Positions 50,935-59,844 of a stretch of 64,000 nucleotides of DNA are shown in pieces (the first letter of the stretch is position 1; every line of letters starts with the position of its first letter). Both the position numbers and the translations under genes were made by a program. This DNA is from Psychrobacillus glaciei (GTDB taxonomy: Bacteria; Bacillota; Bacilli; Bacillales_A; Planococcaceae), in assembly GCF_008973485.1 (NCBI RefSeq), contig NZ_CP031223.1:1860001-1924000 (forward strand). Direction: 5' to 3'. Below the pieces are notes generated by a model. That model did not search any database. It was not told the DNA's origin and worked only from the letters and a program-made list of their open reading frames with translations.

Positions 50935-52818
50935 ATGCCCTCTGTTAATCGTTTTATTCAATTTAACAATGAAACAATCGATGCAAGACAACTAATGCAT
51001 TATGAAAATGTTGCTAAAGCATTAACTAAGAATGGAATGCTGATGGTTAGTGAACGAAAGTTAATGGAATTTCAACCAGAAGAACAAATGATCTCAATCA
51101 GTGTCTTTTGGAGACACAGAGAACAAAGTATGATGGATGCAGGAAGAATATCTGATATTTACTTATTAACTGAAGGTTTTTGGAAATATTTTGACATTAA
51201 TGCATGGAAAGCATATCTCTCTGAACGTCCTGTTAAACTAGCAAAATGGATGGATCAATTAGTCTTTTGTTTAGAAGAATTTCGCTTAATGGAAAAGATC
51301 CAGAAAAAAAGAGTAGGTACAGTTAAGCTATTTGCAAAACGAATTCAAATGTACTTGGCTTTTCATAAACAACAATTAGTAGTAAATAGCCAAAAAGGAT
51401 TTCTAGCAGATGTATTCATTAGTTATATTTATATAAGTCTTTATGAAGGCACGATGCATGTAGATGGGCCAGCAATTTTTCAACAAGCAAATAATATTAT
51501 ACAAAAAGTATATGAAAATAAAGACTCCCAATCATCTATTAACGTTGTGTATGCGTTATATTATTTATTAAATGACTATATAAAAGAAGATACTTTACAT
51601 GACTATTATTCTATTCTTTCACCTTTTAATCTACCTACAACCCCCTTTCACTATCATCAAGGGATGAAAGATGCTGAAGCTGGGGAAGAGGCAAAGAAAG
51701 AAACGATAGAAGAGATATTTCGAAGCTGGCATAGAGAAAATGAACAGGAAAATGGTGTTCATTTGCAATATGAATTGGAGCATGGCAGAGATGGTAAAGC
51801 AGATCAAAGTATTTCAGCAGAAGAGGGCAAAGAGGGTCATGATATTACAGAGATTGGACAAGGACAATCAGCTGGCAATACAACAGAATTAAAGCAAGAT
51901 GAACATTACAAAAAGAATTCAAATAAAGCTAAAAAAGCTGGCAAATCATTTGGAAAAGAGCATATACATGTTGTTTTTGAAGAAAAACGTTTAAATTCGA
52001 CACCTACTTCAAATGATAAGTTATTATTACAATCATATCGGCAGGAACAAGCTCCTTACGTAAAAGCATTCGTAGAAGAAATGAAAAAACGAATGGAACA
52101 GAAAAAGATAGAGAAGCGAGTAAATTTAGCAAAAGGGCGATTATCTTCTAAACAGACAGTACTCTGGACAGAAGAGCGACCAAAGCCGTTTTATAAAAAG
52201 ACAGCTCCAAGTACGCAACTAAACGCAGTATTCGGATTACTTGTAGATGGATCGGCTTCTATGCAAGATAAGCTGGAGGAAACCAAGAAAGCCGTTCTCT
52301 TATTTCATGATGTATTAAGAAAGTTAAAGATCACACATGAAGTAGTTGTCCACTATGAAGATGCATTTGAAGCTTCGGAAAAGAGTCAACCAAATACATT
52401 TGAATGGGTTCATAAGTTAGAGGATGGACAAAAAGATAATGGGTTGCAGATTCTTTCAATAGAGGCACATGAAGATAACCGTGATGGATTTGCACTTAGA
52501 TGGATGGGGAAGAGGATTGAACACAGAGCTGAACAACATAAATTTATTCTCATGTTTTCAGACGGTGAGCCATCTGCATTTGGTTATGCGCAAAATGGCA
52601 TAATGGATACAGCAGAAGCGGTGGTCGAGCTTGAAAGAAAGAATATTTCCGTTTTGCATTTGTTTTTAAATGATACGGAAGCATCAGAAGAGCAATTAAA
52701 TTTGTTTCATTTAATCTTTGGAAAAAAGACAGCCGCCGCTTCATCCTTAGAAAAATTTTCAGAAGAAACGTTAAGACTACTAAAGAAAATGCTTCACCAT
52801 GTAGTGAAAAGTACGTAA
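50935..52818 (+). CDS. yojO: VWA-domain protein (YojO/NorD-like)
   Basis: 627 residues. The C-terminal third is a von Willebrand A domain with the metal-ion site FGLLVDGSASMQDKLEETKK, and FSDGEPSAFGYA. A charged low-complexity linker (GHDITEIGQGQSAGNTTELK) separates it from an N-terminal helical part. It should bind the MoxR ATPase encoded before it. Cytoplasmic; no signal peptide. Confidence 0.86.
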   Translation: MPSVNRFIQFNNETIDARQLMHYENVAKALTKNGMLMVSERKLMEFQPEEQMISISVFWRHREQSMMDAGRISDIYLLTEGFWKYFDINAWKAYLSERPVKLAKWMDQLVFCLEEFRLMEKIQKKRVGTVKLFAKRIQMYLAFHKQQLVVNSQKGFLADVFISYIYISLYEGTMHVDGPAIFQQANNIIQKVYENKDSQSSINVVYALYYLLNDYIKEDTLHDYYSILSPFNLPTTPFHYHQGMKDAEAGEEAKKETIEEIFRSWHRENEQENGVHLQYELEHGRDGKADQSISAEEGKEGHDITEIGQGQSAGNTTELKQDEHYKKNSNKAKKAGKSFGKEHIHVVFEEKRLNSTPTSNDKLLLQSYRQEQAPYVKAFVEEMKKRMEQKKIEKRVNLAKGRLSSKQTVLWTEERPKPFYKKTAPSTQLNAVFGLLVDGSASMQDKLEETKKAVLLFHDVLRKLKITHEVVVHYEDAFEASEKSQPNTFEWVHKLEDGQKDNGLQILSIEAHEDNRDGFALRWMGKRIEHRAEQHKFILMFSDGEPSAFGYAQNGIMDTAEAVVELERKNISVLHLFLNDTEASEEQLNLFHLIFGKKTAAASSLEKFSEETLRLLKKMLHHVVKST

Positions 52819-52838
52819 GAATAGAATAAACGTATTTT

Positions 52839-52975
52839 AAGAGCAACTTGTCTTCACAAACGTCGCCGGTGAAAGAGCCCTCGCCGATGATGTGAGAGCA
52901 ACCACGTTATCCGAGAGCCTCTCCGCCAATGAGAGAGCAAACACGCCATCCAAGAGCAAGTTATCTCCGTACATG
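52839..52975. repeat. Degenerate ~20-nt AGAGC repeat array
   Basis: AGAGC-type starts at 52839, 52873, 52894, 52913, 52933 and 52952, mostly 19-21 bases apart, with GC-rich bodies such as AACCACGTTATCCG and AAACACGCCATCC. It differs sharply in composition from the AT-rich flanks. It is not a CRISPR array: the units are short and degenerate, without constant repeats and unique spacers. Confidence 0.55.
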
Positions 52976-53025
52976 GATCGATTTGTAATGAATCTTATGA
53001 AGAATGTACAATTCAAAGCATATAA

Positions 53026-53055
53026 AAAACCGTCTTTCCTAGGAAGGACGGTTTT
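53026..53055 (-). terminator. Terminator of the xpaC-telA operon
   Basis: AAAACCGTC-tTTCCTAGGAAg-GACGGTTTT, almost perfectly self-complementary, at the telA stop. Confidence 0.85.
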
Positions 53056-54229
53056 GTGATTGTTCAGCTATAAGAAGTAGACGTTGTTTTAGTTCTTCTT
53101 CCATTCGACCGATTTCTATTTCTGCAGCTTTTCGTTTTACACGACCGTCTGCTTGAATACGTAGTGTTTCTTCGATTGTTTGTAGAAGGTTTTCTTGCGT
53201 TTTCTTTAATGTATCTATTTCTACAATACCTCGTTCATTTTCCTTTGCCGTTTCAATACTGTTTACTTTCAACATTTCAGAATTCTTTAATAGTAAATCA
53301 TTCGTTGTTTTTGTCACTTGCTTTTGTGCTTCTACTGCTTTTTGTTGGCGATTAAGTGTTAAGGCAATCGCAATTTGATTTTTCCAAAGTGGAATAGATG
53401 TCATAATAGACGATTGTATTTTTTCCGCTAACGTTTGGTTTGTTTGTTGAATCATACGAATTTGCGGCGCACTTTGAATCGTAATTTGTCGAGACAGTTG
53501 TAGGTCATAAGCTCTTTTTTCCAATCGATCCAAAAATTGTGCCATATCATTTACTTCTTGATAAGCCATTTGATCATTGGAAATTTCTGCTTTTTTACGG
53601 AGTTCGGGAATAGTTACGTTCGTTATTTCTTCTTTTTTTAATTCCGCAGCAGCAATGTAAACGTTTAAAGCTTGGAAGTAGGTTTTATTCTGTTCGTAAA
53701 GTTTGTCCAGCATATGAACATCTTCTACTAGCCCACGTTTGGAATGTTCTAGTTGAATACCAATTCGATCAATTTGTGTACTCAGTTTTTGATATTTCGT
53801 CATCATTTCTTGTACAGAACGATTTACCCGGTGAAAAAGTTTTTTTATACCTGATTTTTTTGGAGCAGAAAGTTCTTCTGGATTTATTTCAGATAACTTA
53901 TGCATTAAATCGCCTAAAATATCACCAACTGGACCAATATCTCTCTTTTGCACATGGTCTAACATTTGTTGTGAAAAACGGGAAAGCTCCGTTTGCGCAT
54001 TTGCTCCATACGTTAAAATTGCTTCATAATTACCCGCAGGAATTTGCTCAGCCAATTGACGAGCTTTTTGTTGTTCCACTTCTGATAAACGATCAATCAG
54101 TTTTGTTGGAGTTGGTTCAGTTGTATTAGTTGTGAGGGATTGTTCTTTTGATGATGTCATTTCAAATGGACTATCTAATAATTCATCCATTAAAAAGTCA
54201 TTATTTGAACTCGCTAGTTTTTCGTTCAT
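53039..54229 (-). CDS. yaaN: TelA/YaaN-type toxic anion resistance protein
   Basis: 396 residues, mostly helical and coiled coil. The TelA family pattern appears in [40 protein letters not shown] and [20 protein letters not shown]. Linked historically to tellurite resistance; in Bacillus it pairs with XpaC and may act in envelope stress. Its start overlaps the xpaC end by about 29 bases, so they are one operon. ATG at 54229 follows AGGAGAATCAGA. Confidence 0.85.
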   Translation of the reverse strand: MNEKLASSNNDFLMDELLDSPFEMTSSKEQSLTTNTTEPTPTKLIDRLSEVEQQKARQLAEQIPAGNYEAILTYGANAQTELSRFSQQMLDHVQKRDIGPVGDILGDLMHKLSEINPEELSAPKKSGIKKLFHRVNRSVQEMMTKYQKLSTQIDRIGIQLEHSKRGLVEDVHMLDKLYEQNKTYFQALNVYIAAAELKKEEITNVTIPELRKKAEISNDQMAYQEVNDMAQFLDRLEKRAYDLQLSRQITIQSAPQIRMIQQTNQTLAEKIQSSIMTSIPLWKNQIAIALTLNRQQKAVEAQKQVTKTTNDLLLKNSEMLKVNSIETAKENERGIVEIDTLKKTQENLLQTIEETLRIQADGRVKRKAAEIEIGRMEEELKQRLLLIAEQSQNRPS

Positions 54230-54878
54230 CTTCTGATTCTCCTTTTACATATAAAGGTCGTTCTTTTACTCCGACAGATAGCTTAGCAAAATCCAATTCC
54301 ATTTTAAGTTGCTCAATATCTGATGCGAGGACGTCTTTTAAATCTTCTTCCATTACGATATTGATTGCTTGTAGTGTGTCCCGTGTATCTTGTAAAGCAA
54401 ATTTCATATCACTGTTTTTAACTGGCTGAGCTACTAATAAGGAATATTTAGAAGTAAGTTCTACTGCCGAATCTAAATGAGCATAGAAAAAGTTCTCCGC
54501 TTGATAAAATTTACGTGGATTTCCTTTCACTAACGAAATAATCCGTTTTGCCAGCCTATTCATTTCGAATAATTGTTTAAAAGAACTAATTGATCTTACT
54601 TTTAAGTATTGACTATTAAGTGTTCGGACTTTTTTATTGGCTTCTTTTAATTGGTTTTGTATGAAGAAATACTCAGAATGTGTCAATTGATGTTTTTTCA
54701 TAATTCTATGTTGTTGCAATTTCTTAATACTAATATTCGATACTAAATAAACACCTAAACCAAGAGCAGAACTAAGGAAAAAGCCTGAGCCAAATGAAAA
54801 AAAGAAGATGAACCAGGATGATACCATAATAGGTATATTTAAAAAGTGTCGAAAGAACGAATGAGCTACTTCACTCAT
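54201..54878 (-). CDS. xpaC: XpaC-like protein
   Basis: 225 residues. Two adjacent hydrophobic helices (about 12-50) anchor it, and a long helical cytoplasmic part follows ([20 protein letters not shown] ... [20 protein letters not shown]). The name comes from a reported 5-bromo-4-chloroindolyl phosphate hydrolysis phenotype, which may be indirect. Adjacent yaaN/telA is the conserved partner. AAAGGAGGTAACC precedes the start. Confidence 0.84.
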   Translation of the reverse strand: MSEVAHSFFRHFLNIPIMVSSWFIFFFSFGSGFFLSSALGLGVYLVSNISIKKLQQHRIMKKHQLTHSEYFFIQNQLKEANKKVRTLNSQYLKVRSISSFKQLFEMNRLAKRIISLVKGNPRKFYQAENFFYAHLDSAVELTSKYSLLVAQPVKNSDMKFALQDTRDTLQAINIVMEEDLKDVLASDIEQLKMELDFAKLSVGVKERPLYVKGESEDERKTSEFK

Positions 54879-54958
54879 AATTGGTTACCTCCTTTTATCT
54901 ACAATTTATAATACGAATGATAAGGAAGAAGGTTTCATTTTGCTAGAAAAAGAAGTAC

Positions 54959-55240
54959 TTATACAATGTCTGTTTTCAATGTCGTATACCCAATTATATC
55001 CTCAAAAAATTCAATTTCAAATGAGTTTTTTTTCGTAACTGGAGATACACCTTTTAGAATATAATTTAAAAATTCTTCCAAGCTTTTCGTATTGCCTTCA
55101 ATGTCTATAATTATTTCTTTCTCTTCATTTTGTTTACATATTCCTTTTAAACCAAGAGACTGTGCTTTTTGTTTCACAAGAAAACGGAAACTAACACCAT
55201 TTACATCACCGTACGTATGAATATGTGCTCGTCTTTTCAT
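54959..55240 (-). CDS. acyP: Acylphosphatase
   Basis: 93 residues, typical size. The active-site loop GDVNGVSFRFLVKQKAQSLG keeps the phosphate-binding Arg, but the usual G-x-V-Q-G-V-G/F-R is altered to VNGVSFR. The catalytic Asn should lie in GICKQNEEKEIIIDIEG. It hydrolyses carboxyl-phosphate bonds. ATG follows GGAGAAGATACTC. Confidence 0.8.
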   Translation of the reverse strand: MKRRAHIHTYGDVNGVSFRFLVKQKAQSLGLKGICKQNEEKEIIIDIEGNTKSLEEFLNYILKGVSPVTKKNSFEIEFFEDIIGYTTLKTDIV

Positions 55241-55401
55241 GAGTATCTTCTCCTTTCCCTTGGCGCAAGAATTGTATTCTCTATAACTTAACCGATATTT
55301 GCTTGTTTTTCAATTTTATTTATTCGGTTAAGTCATTTAAGTAGACTTTCTAAATTATAGCAGTAATATATGAGTTAATAATTAATGTTAGAGGGGATAA
55401 A

Positions 55402-55680
55402 ATGTATCAAATTATATACATGAAGGCAGACTTTGAACCGTGGTGGGCATTTGAAGGTTGGCAAGAGCATATAATTGAAAAAGTATTATTTGAAAAGAAG
55501 GATGAGGGGATAGCTTATTTAAATACAAGACTGAATGAATTGCGAAAAGAGTTTCCTATGGAAAAGGCCAAAGATGATAAATATTGGGCATTCTGGTCCG
55601 TGCAGGAACAATGTTTTTGCGATTATTGTGATGAAGATCTCCAAATATACCATGGAATCATTTGGAATGAAATTAAGTAA
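55402..55680 (+). CDS. DUF1033-family protein
   Basis: 92 residues, start ATG behind AGAGGGGATAAA. MYQIIYMKADFEPWWAFEGW and DDKYWAFWSVQEQCFCDYCD, Trp- and Cys-rich, match the DUF1033 proteins of Firmicutes, whose function is not known. The CXXC-like FCDYC suggests metal or redox binding. Confidence 0.78.
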   Translation: MYQIIYMKADFEPWWAFEGWQEHIIEKVLFEKKDEGIAYLNTRLNELRKEFPMEKAKDDKYWAFWSVQEQCFCDYCDEDLQIYHGIIWNEIK

Positions 55681-55706
55681 AAGATTTAGAATTATAAAAA
55701 TACTTA

Positions 55707-55734
55707 TTGACTATTTTTATCCAAATGATATAAT
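55707..55734 (+). promoter_or_regulatory. Sigma-A promoter of the cold-shock gene
   Basis: TTGACT and TATAAT separated by 16 bases, 27 bases after the DUF1033 stop and about 140 before the cold-shock start. The transcript would have a long leader. Confidence 0.75.
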
Positions 55735-55768
55735 TTAATTAACAATCCATAGTGAGAAACCGTATTTT

Positions 55769-55834
55769 TAATTCACATATCCTATGTAGTGATCGATGTG
55801 ATATCGGTACTTCATGGAATATGTGAATTTTTTA
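55769..55834 (+). promoter_or_regulatory. Hairpin in the cold-shock mRNA leader
   Basis: AATTCACATATCC and GGAATATGTGAATT form a long stem with an inner GATCGAT...ATATCGG region, then TTTTTT. It lies between the promoter at 55707 and the gene at 55872, so it is in the leader. It could act as an attenuator or a cold-responsive structure. Confidence 0.6.
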
Positions 55835-55871
55835 TTCTTCATGTATTGATTAATTTTTTGGAGGTAATGGG

Positions 55872-56072
55872 ATGAAACAAGGGACTGTAAAATGGTTTAA
55901 TGCTGAAAAAGGATTTGGTTTTATCGAGGTAGAAGGGGAAAATGATGTATTTGTACACTTTTCTGCTATTCAAGGAGAAGGATTCAAATCCCTTGAAGAA
56001 GGTCAAAAAGTTGAATTTGAAGTAGTAGAAGGCAACCGTGGACCACAAGCTGCAAACGTAACAAAACTATAA
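55872..56072 (+). CDS. cspB: Cold-shock protein, CspA/CspB family
   Basis: 66 residues, full length. The RNP motifs [10 protein letters not shown] and VFVHFSAI are intact in the single OB fold. It binds single-stranded RNA/DNA and acts as an RNA chaperone. GGAGGTAATGG precedes ATG. The choice among cspB, cspC and cspD is not certain. A strong terminator follows. Confidence 0.95.
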   Translation: MKQGTVKWFNAEKGFGFIEVEGENDVFVHFSAIQGEGFKSLEEGQKVEFEVVEGNRGPQAANVTKL

Positions 56073-56080
56073 TGATAGAA

Positions 56081-56117
56081 AAGAAGCTCTCCGCACAATG
56101 GAGAGCTTCTTTTTTTG
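56081..56117 (+). terminator. Terminator of the cold-shock gene
   Basis: AAGAAGCTCTCC-gcacaat-GGAGAGCTTCTTTTTTT. Confidence 0.92.
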
Positions 56118-56233
56118 TGGAAAATAAGAAGTATGATATTAAAAGATAAATTGTTTTCTCAATGTAGTTTAGTGAATACTTATTTAGGTTATTTATAAAG
56201 GTGGGAGAATACTATTTTTAAGGGGGAAAAGCT

Positions 56234-57058
56234 TTGGAAAAGGAATTTTTAGATGAGAATTTCAATAATTTCTTTGAAGTAAATAAACAACGCTTCGAAA
56301 GTAAATTATTAGACCAAGCTGTAAATGTAAGAGATAAAATAAATGATATTTTAAGAGTTGGAGATATCGATCTTATTAACAATGCACACAAACTAATTTA
56401 TTATGTAATAGATGGTGAGAAACAAGATGAGCTTCAAGCTTTTGCAAAACAAGAAGGAATTGCATGGGCAACACATTCGTTGACGCTCTATTTCAAACTT
56501 GAATGGGTTCAAGCTATTCGCAGAACACTGTGGAGTTTCATACAGGAATACACCAAAGCTACACAAAAGTTGACTATAGATACAATTTTTGATTTGGAGA
56601 AACTACTCAATAATAGAATTGATCACTTTTTAAATGTATTTTTCATTAATTATTCGACATATAAGGATGCATTAATAAGTGCACAAAGAGAAGTAGTTGA
56701 AAACTTATCTGTTCCAATTATTCCGATCACTCCTAACATGTGTATTTTGCCTTTAATTGGCTCAGTTGACTCCTTTAGAACCACTATTCTTGAGGAAAAG
56801 GTATTAATAGAAATAGGAAGACTGCATATCCAAACCTTAATAATTGACTTATCCGGCGTTGCGGAAATGGAAACCGAGATAATTGACAAGCTTATGAAAA
56901 TGATTTCTGGAACCTCCATGATGGGTTGCCAAAGTATCATCACCGGCTTAAGACCTGTAGTCGTCAGACAAATGGTAAAGTTAGGTATCACATTTGAAAA
57001 AGAAACTAAAACTTACGGAACTTTACAACATGCTTTAAACGAATATTTTATAAAGTAA
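56234..57058 (+). CDS. RsbR-family STAS protein
   Basis: 274 residues from TTG at 56234 behind AAGGGGGAAAAGC. The N-terminal 140 residues form a non-haem-globin-like sensor domain; the C-terminal STAS domain begins near 160 (LSVPIIPITPNMCILPLIGS) and carries LIIDLSGVAEMETEIIDKLM and GLRPVVVRQMVKLGI. RsbR paralogues build stressosomes with RsbS and RsbT. Neither partner is nearby, so it probably joins complexes made from other loci. The residue matching the first phosphorylated Thr is Ser. Confidence 0.85.
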   Translation: MEKEFLDENFNNFFEVNKQRFESKLLDQAVNVRDKINDILRVGDIDLINNAHKLIYYVIDGEKQDELQAFAKQEGIAWATHSLTLYFKLEWVQAIRRTLWSFIQEYTKATQKLTIDTIFDLEKLLNNRIDHFLNVFFINYSTYKDALISAQREVVENLSVPIIPITPNMCILPLIGSVDSFRTTILEEKVLIEIGRLHIQTLIIDLSGVAEMETEIIDKLMKMISGTSMMGCQSIITGLRPVVVRQMVKLGITFEKETKTYGTLQHALNEYFIK

Positions 57059-57132
57059 ATAGGAGATAGTTGAGTGAATTTCATAACTAACATTTAATTA
57101 TTTATAAATGTGCAATAATTATTTTGTTGATT

Positions 57133-57195
57133 GGAGCACTAGGCGGCGACGATGGCTCATCGCTCACTCCGCGGAAAGCGTCTGCCGATAGCTAA
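57133..57195. repeat. Degenerate copy of a common Bacillales intergenic repeat
   Basis: GGAGCACTAGGCGGCGACGA followed by CTCCGCGGAAAGCGTCTGCC resembles the widespread GC-rich GGAGCG..GGCGGCGACTCC..GGGAAAGCG intergenic repeat of Bacillales. It stands out in an AT-rich gap (57059-57433) that has no other feature I can name. Confidence 0.5.
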
Positions 57196-57433
57196 AATTA
57201 TGCAGATTTATGAAATATATTATACGACTTTCTCACATTTAATTTTATTTATCGTTTGTGTTTTAAGCACTAACTTTGAATTTGGATATTATTTAGTTAA
57301 CTAGATAATAATGTTAATGGAAGCTAATTCTGTGTTAGAGCTTCTTATTTTAGTAGTATTAGACATGTATTTAAGTCCTATGTTTCATTTACCTCATTTT
57401 TTGGTATAGTTAAATAGGAAAGGGGAGATTTTT

Positions 57434-57925
57434 GTGGAGATAGATTTAAAAAGAGACTTGCCAACATATGAGCAACAGCGGGATTTTTATGAGAAGTTAC
57501 GTTTAAGAATATCTGATTTTTTATCTACAAAATCCGGAAAAAAAAGTAAGTTAGCACCTTACTTATTGTTTGCACCAGATTTGTTTCATTTACTCATAAA
57601 AGCAATGCTAGATAATAGAATTGATATAAAGAGTAAAACGTTAATTGGAAGTGGTATTTTATATTTCATTTCACCAATAGACTTACTCCCGGAAGGTTTG
57701 ATAGGACCAGGTGGATTTATTGATGATATAATTGTTGCAACTTTTATTATAAATATGTTGTTAAATAAGTTTTCTCCAGAAATAATTGAAAAACATTGGG
57801 TTGGAGATATGAAACTATTGGATGCTTTAAAAAAGATTTCTGAAACAAGTAACACATTGCTTGGGAAAATTCCAGCAAGATCGTTACTCAGTAGATTTAT
57901 TAAGAAATCAACAAAAAATGCTTAA
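57434..57925 (+). CDS. YkvA-family membrane protein (DUF1232)
   Basis: 163 residues from GTG at 57434 behind AAAGGGGAG. The DUF1232 signature is SGILYFISPIDLLPEGLIGP, GGFIDDIIVATFII, a re-entrant hydrophobic hairpin. Function unknown. It converges with the ABC-F gene and shares a terminator. Confidence 0.82.
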   Translation: MEIDLKRDLPTYEQQRDFYEKLRLRISDFLSTKSGKKSKLAPYLLFAPDLFHLLIKAMLDNRIDIKSKTLIGSGILYFISPIDLLPEGLIGPGGFIDDIIVATFIINMLLNKFSPEIIEKHWVGDMKLLDALKKISETSNTLLGKIPARSLLSRFIKKSTKNA

Positions 57926-57958
57926 GGGACTGATAAAGCCCCTTAAGCATTTATTTTT
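57916..57958. terminator. Bidirectional terminator
   Basis: AAATGCTTAAGGG-N10-CCCCTTAAGCATTT between converging genes, with A and T runs on either side. Confidence 0.85.
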
Positions 57959-59549
57959 GCTGGTCTTTCCATTCTAAATATTCATCATATGTTAACTGCT
58001 TATCAAATATAGATCCGTCTTCACGGATTTCAATGACACGGTTAGCAATTGTTTGGATAAACTGATGGTCATGTGAAGTAAAGATCATTGCACCTTTAAA
58101 TAAAGTTAATCCATTATTTAATGCTTGAATGGATTCCAAGTCCAAATGGTTAGTTGGTTCGTCAAGTAAAAGTACATTCGACTCTGATAGCATCATTTTA
58201 GAAAGCATACAGCGAACTTTTTCTCCACCTGAAAGCACAGAGGGCTTTTTCTTCACTTCTTCACCTGAGAATAACATACGACCTAAGAATCCACGTAAAA
58301 ATGTTTCACTTTCATCATCTGGAGAGTATTGTCGTAACCAGTCTACTAAGGAAGCCTCGTTTCCTTCAAAATACTTTGCATTATCAAGAGGGAAGTATGC
58401 ACGAGTAGTCGTTACACCCCAACGGATAGATCCTTCTTGAGGCTCTTCTTCTTCAGCAAGGACACGAAGTAAAGCAGATTTTGCTAATTCGCCACCAAGA
58501 AGAATAATTTTATCATCTTTATTCAATGTAAAATTAACTTTTTCTAGAAGTCTTACGCCTTCAAAAGTGTAGCCTAAATCTTGAGTTTGTAGAATATCAT
58601 TACCAATTTCACGTTTCATAGAGAAGTTTACATATGGGTATTTACGTGAAGATGGTCTAATATCATCTAGCTCTATTTTATCTAACATTTTTTTACGAGA
58701 AGTTGCTTGTTTTGATTTAGATGCATTTGCACTAAATCGCGCAATAAACGCTTGAAGTTCTTTAATCTTTTCTTCTTTTTTACTATTTTGATCAGAAGCC
58801 AGTTTTGTAGCTAGTTGGCTTGACTCATACCAGAAATCATAGTTCCCAACATAGACTTGAATTTTACTGAAGTCTAAGTCCGCAATATGTGTACATACTT
58901 TGTTTAAGAAGTGACGGTCATGGGATACTACAATAACCGTATTATCAAAGTTGATAAGGAAATCTTCTAACCATTGAATTGCTTTAATGTCTAGATGGTT
59001 AGTAGGCTCATCGAGTAAAAGAACATCCGGTTTACCGAATAACGCTTGAGACAATAACACTTTTACTTTTTCAGAACCAGTTAGTTCAGCCATTTTCTTT
59101 TGGTGCATGCTATCAGAAATACCTAATCCTTGTAAAAGAATAGCTGCTTCTGATTCTGCTTCCCAACCATTTAAATCAGCGAATTCACCTTCTAATTCAG
59201 CCGCACGCATGCCGTCTTCATCAGAGAAGTCTTCTTTCATATAAATAGCATTTTTTTCATTCATTACTTCATATAAACGTTTATGACCCATCATTACTGT
59301 TTCTAAAACCGTATATTCTTCGTACTCAAAATGGTTTTGTTTTAAAACCGCTAGACGTTCATCTGTATTCATAATTACATTGCCTTCTTGGGTCTCAATT
59401 TCACCCGAAAGAATTTTGATAAATGTTGATTTACCTGCTCCATTTGCACCTATTAATCCATAACAGTTGCCTGGAGTAAACTTTATATTTACGTCTTCAA
59501 ATAACTTACGATCACCAAAACGAAGACTTACATTACTTACTGCAATCAT
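57951..59549 (-). CDS. ykpA: ABC-F ATPase, YkpA-like
   Basis: 532 residues with two ABC domains and no membrane part. First domain: Walker A GANGAGKSTFIK, signature LTGSEKVKVLLSQAL (degenerate), Walker B VLLLDEPTNHLD. Second: GGELAKSALLRV (Walker A atypical: the Gly-Lys-Ser/Thr of the P-loop is lost), LSGGEKVRCMLSKMM and VLLLDEPTNHLD. The inter-domain linker is charged (NSKKEEKIKELQAFIARFSA). ABC-F proteins act on the ribosome; this housekeeping subgroup is not a dedicated resistance factor. ATG at 59549 follows AGGAGGTACTACC. Confidence 0.9.
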   Translation of the reverse strand: MIAVSNVSLRFGDRKLFEDVNIKFTPGNCYGLIGANGAGKSTFIKILSGEIETQEGNVIMNTDERLAVLKQNHFEYEEYTVLETVMMGHKRLYEVMNEKNAIYMKEDFSDEDGMRAAELEGEFADLNGWEAESEAAILLQGLGISDSMHQKKMAELTGSEKVKVLLSQALFGKPDVLLLDEPTNHLDIKAIQWLEDFLINFDNTVIVVSHDRHFLNKVCTHIADLDFSKIQVYVGNYDFWYESSQLATKLASDQNSKKEEKIKELQAFIARFSANASKSKQATSRKKMLDKIELDDIRPSSRKYPYVNFSMKREIGNDILQTQDLGYTFEGVRLLEKVNFTLNKDDKIILLGGELAKSALLRVLAEEEEPQEGSIRWGVTTTRAYFPLDNAKYFEGNEASLVDWLRQYSPDDESETFLRGFLGRMLFSGEEVKKKPSVLSGGEKVRCMLSKMMLSESNVLLLDEPTNHLDLESIQALNNGLTLFKGAMIFTSHDHQFIQTIANRVIEIREDGSIFDKQLTYDEYLEWKDQQK

Positions 59550-59694
59550 GGTAGTACCTCCTAAAATTCACAATGCTATTATTATAACATGAATGGCGGT
59601 AAATTAGGTATTTTTATTAAGGAAGAATTAACAGGGGAGGAATTATGAGCACTGATATTTTAAAGAGTGATATAGAAGTATAATGTTGATCACA

Positions 59695-59750
59695 AAGTGT
59701 AGCCAATTTTTAGTTTATTTCATTTAGAAAATAGTAAAGACAAGATGCGC
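59695..59750 (+). repeat. Partial third copy of the 275-nt repeat family
   Basis: AGTGTAGCCAATTTTTAGT and AATAGTAAAGACAAGATGC match one end of copy A (28645-28700) over about 55 bases. The hairpin part is missing. A 12-codon open frame with a good ribosome site lies just before it (59646-59684, MSTDILKSDIEV) and looks like the truncated start of a lost gene. Confidence 0.5.
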
Positions 59751-59790
59751 ATATTTCTTGTAAATATTTCAAACACTATAATCTGAAAGA

Positions 59791-59825
59791 AAAGCTGAAC
59801 AACTATGAAATGATTGTTCAGCTAT
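59791..59825 (-). terminator. Terminator of msrA copy 2
   Basis: TAGCTGAACAA-N12-TTGTTCAGCT, followed by TTTCTTTC on the minus strand. Confidence 0.8.
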
Positions 59826-59844
59826 AAATTCTCTATTTAACTTG

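Noticed and set aside
52839-52975. Periodic AGAGC units as a CRISPR array
   Set aside because: Units are about 20 bases and degenerate throughout; there are no constant repeats separated by unique spacers and no cas genes.
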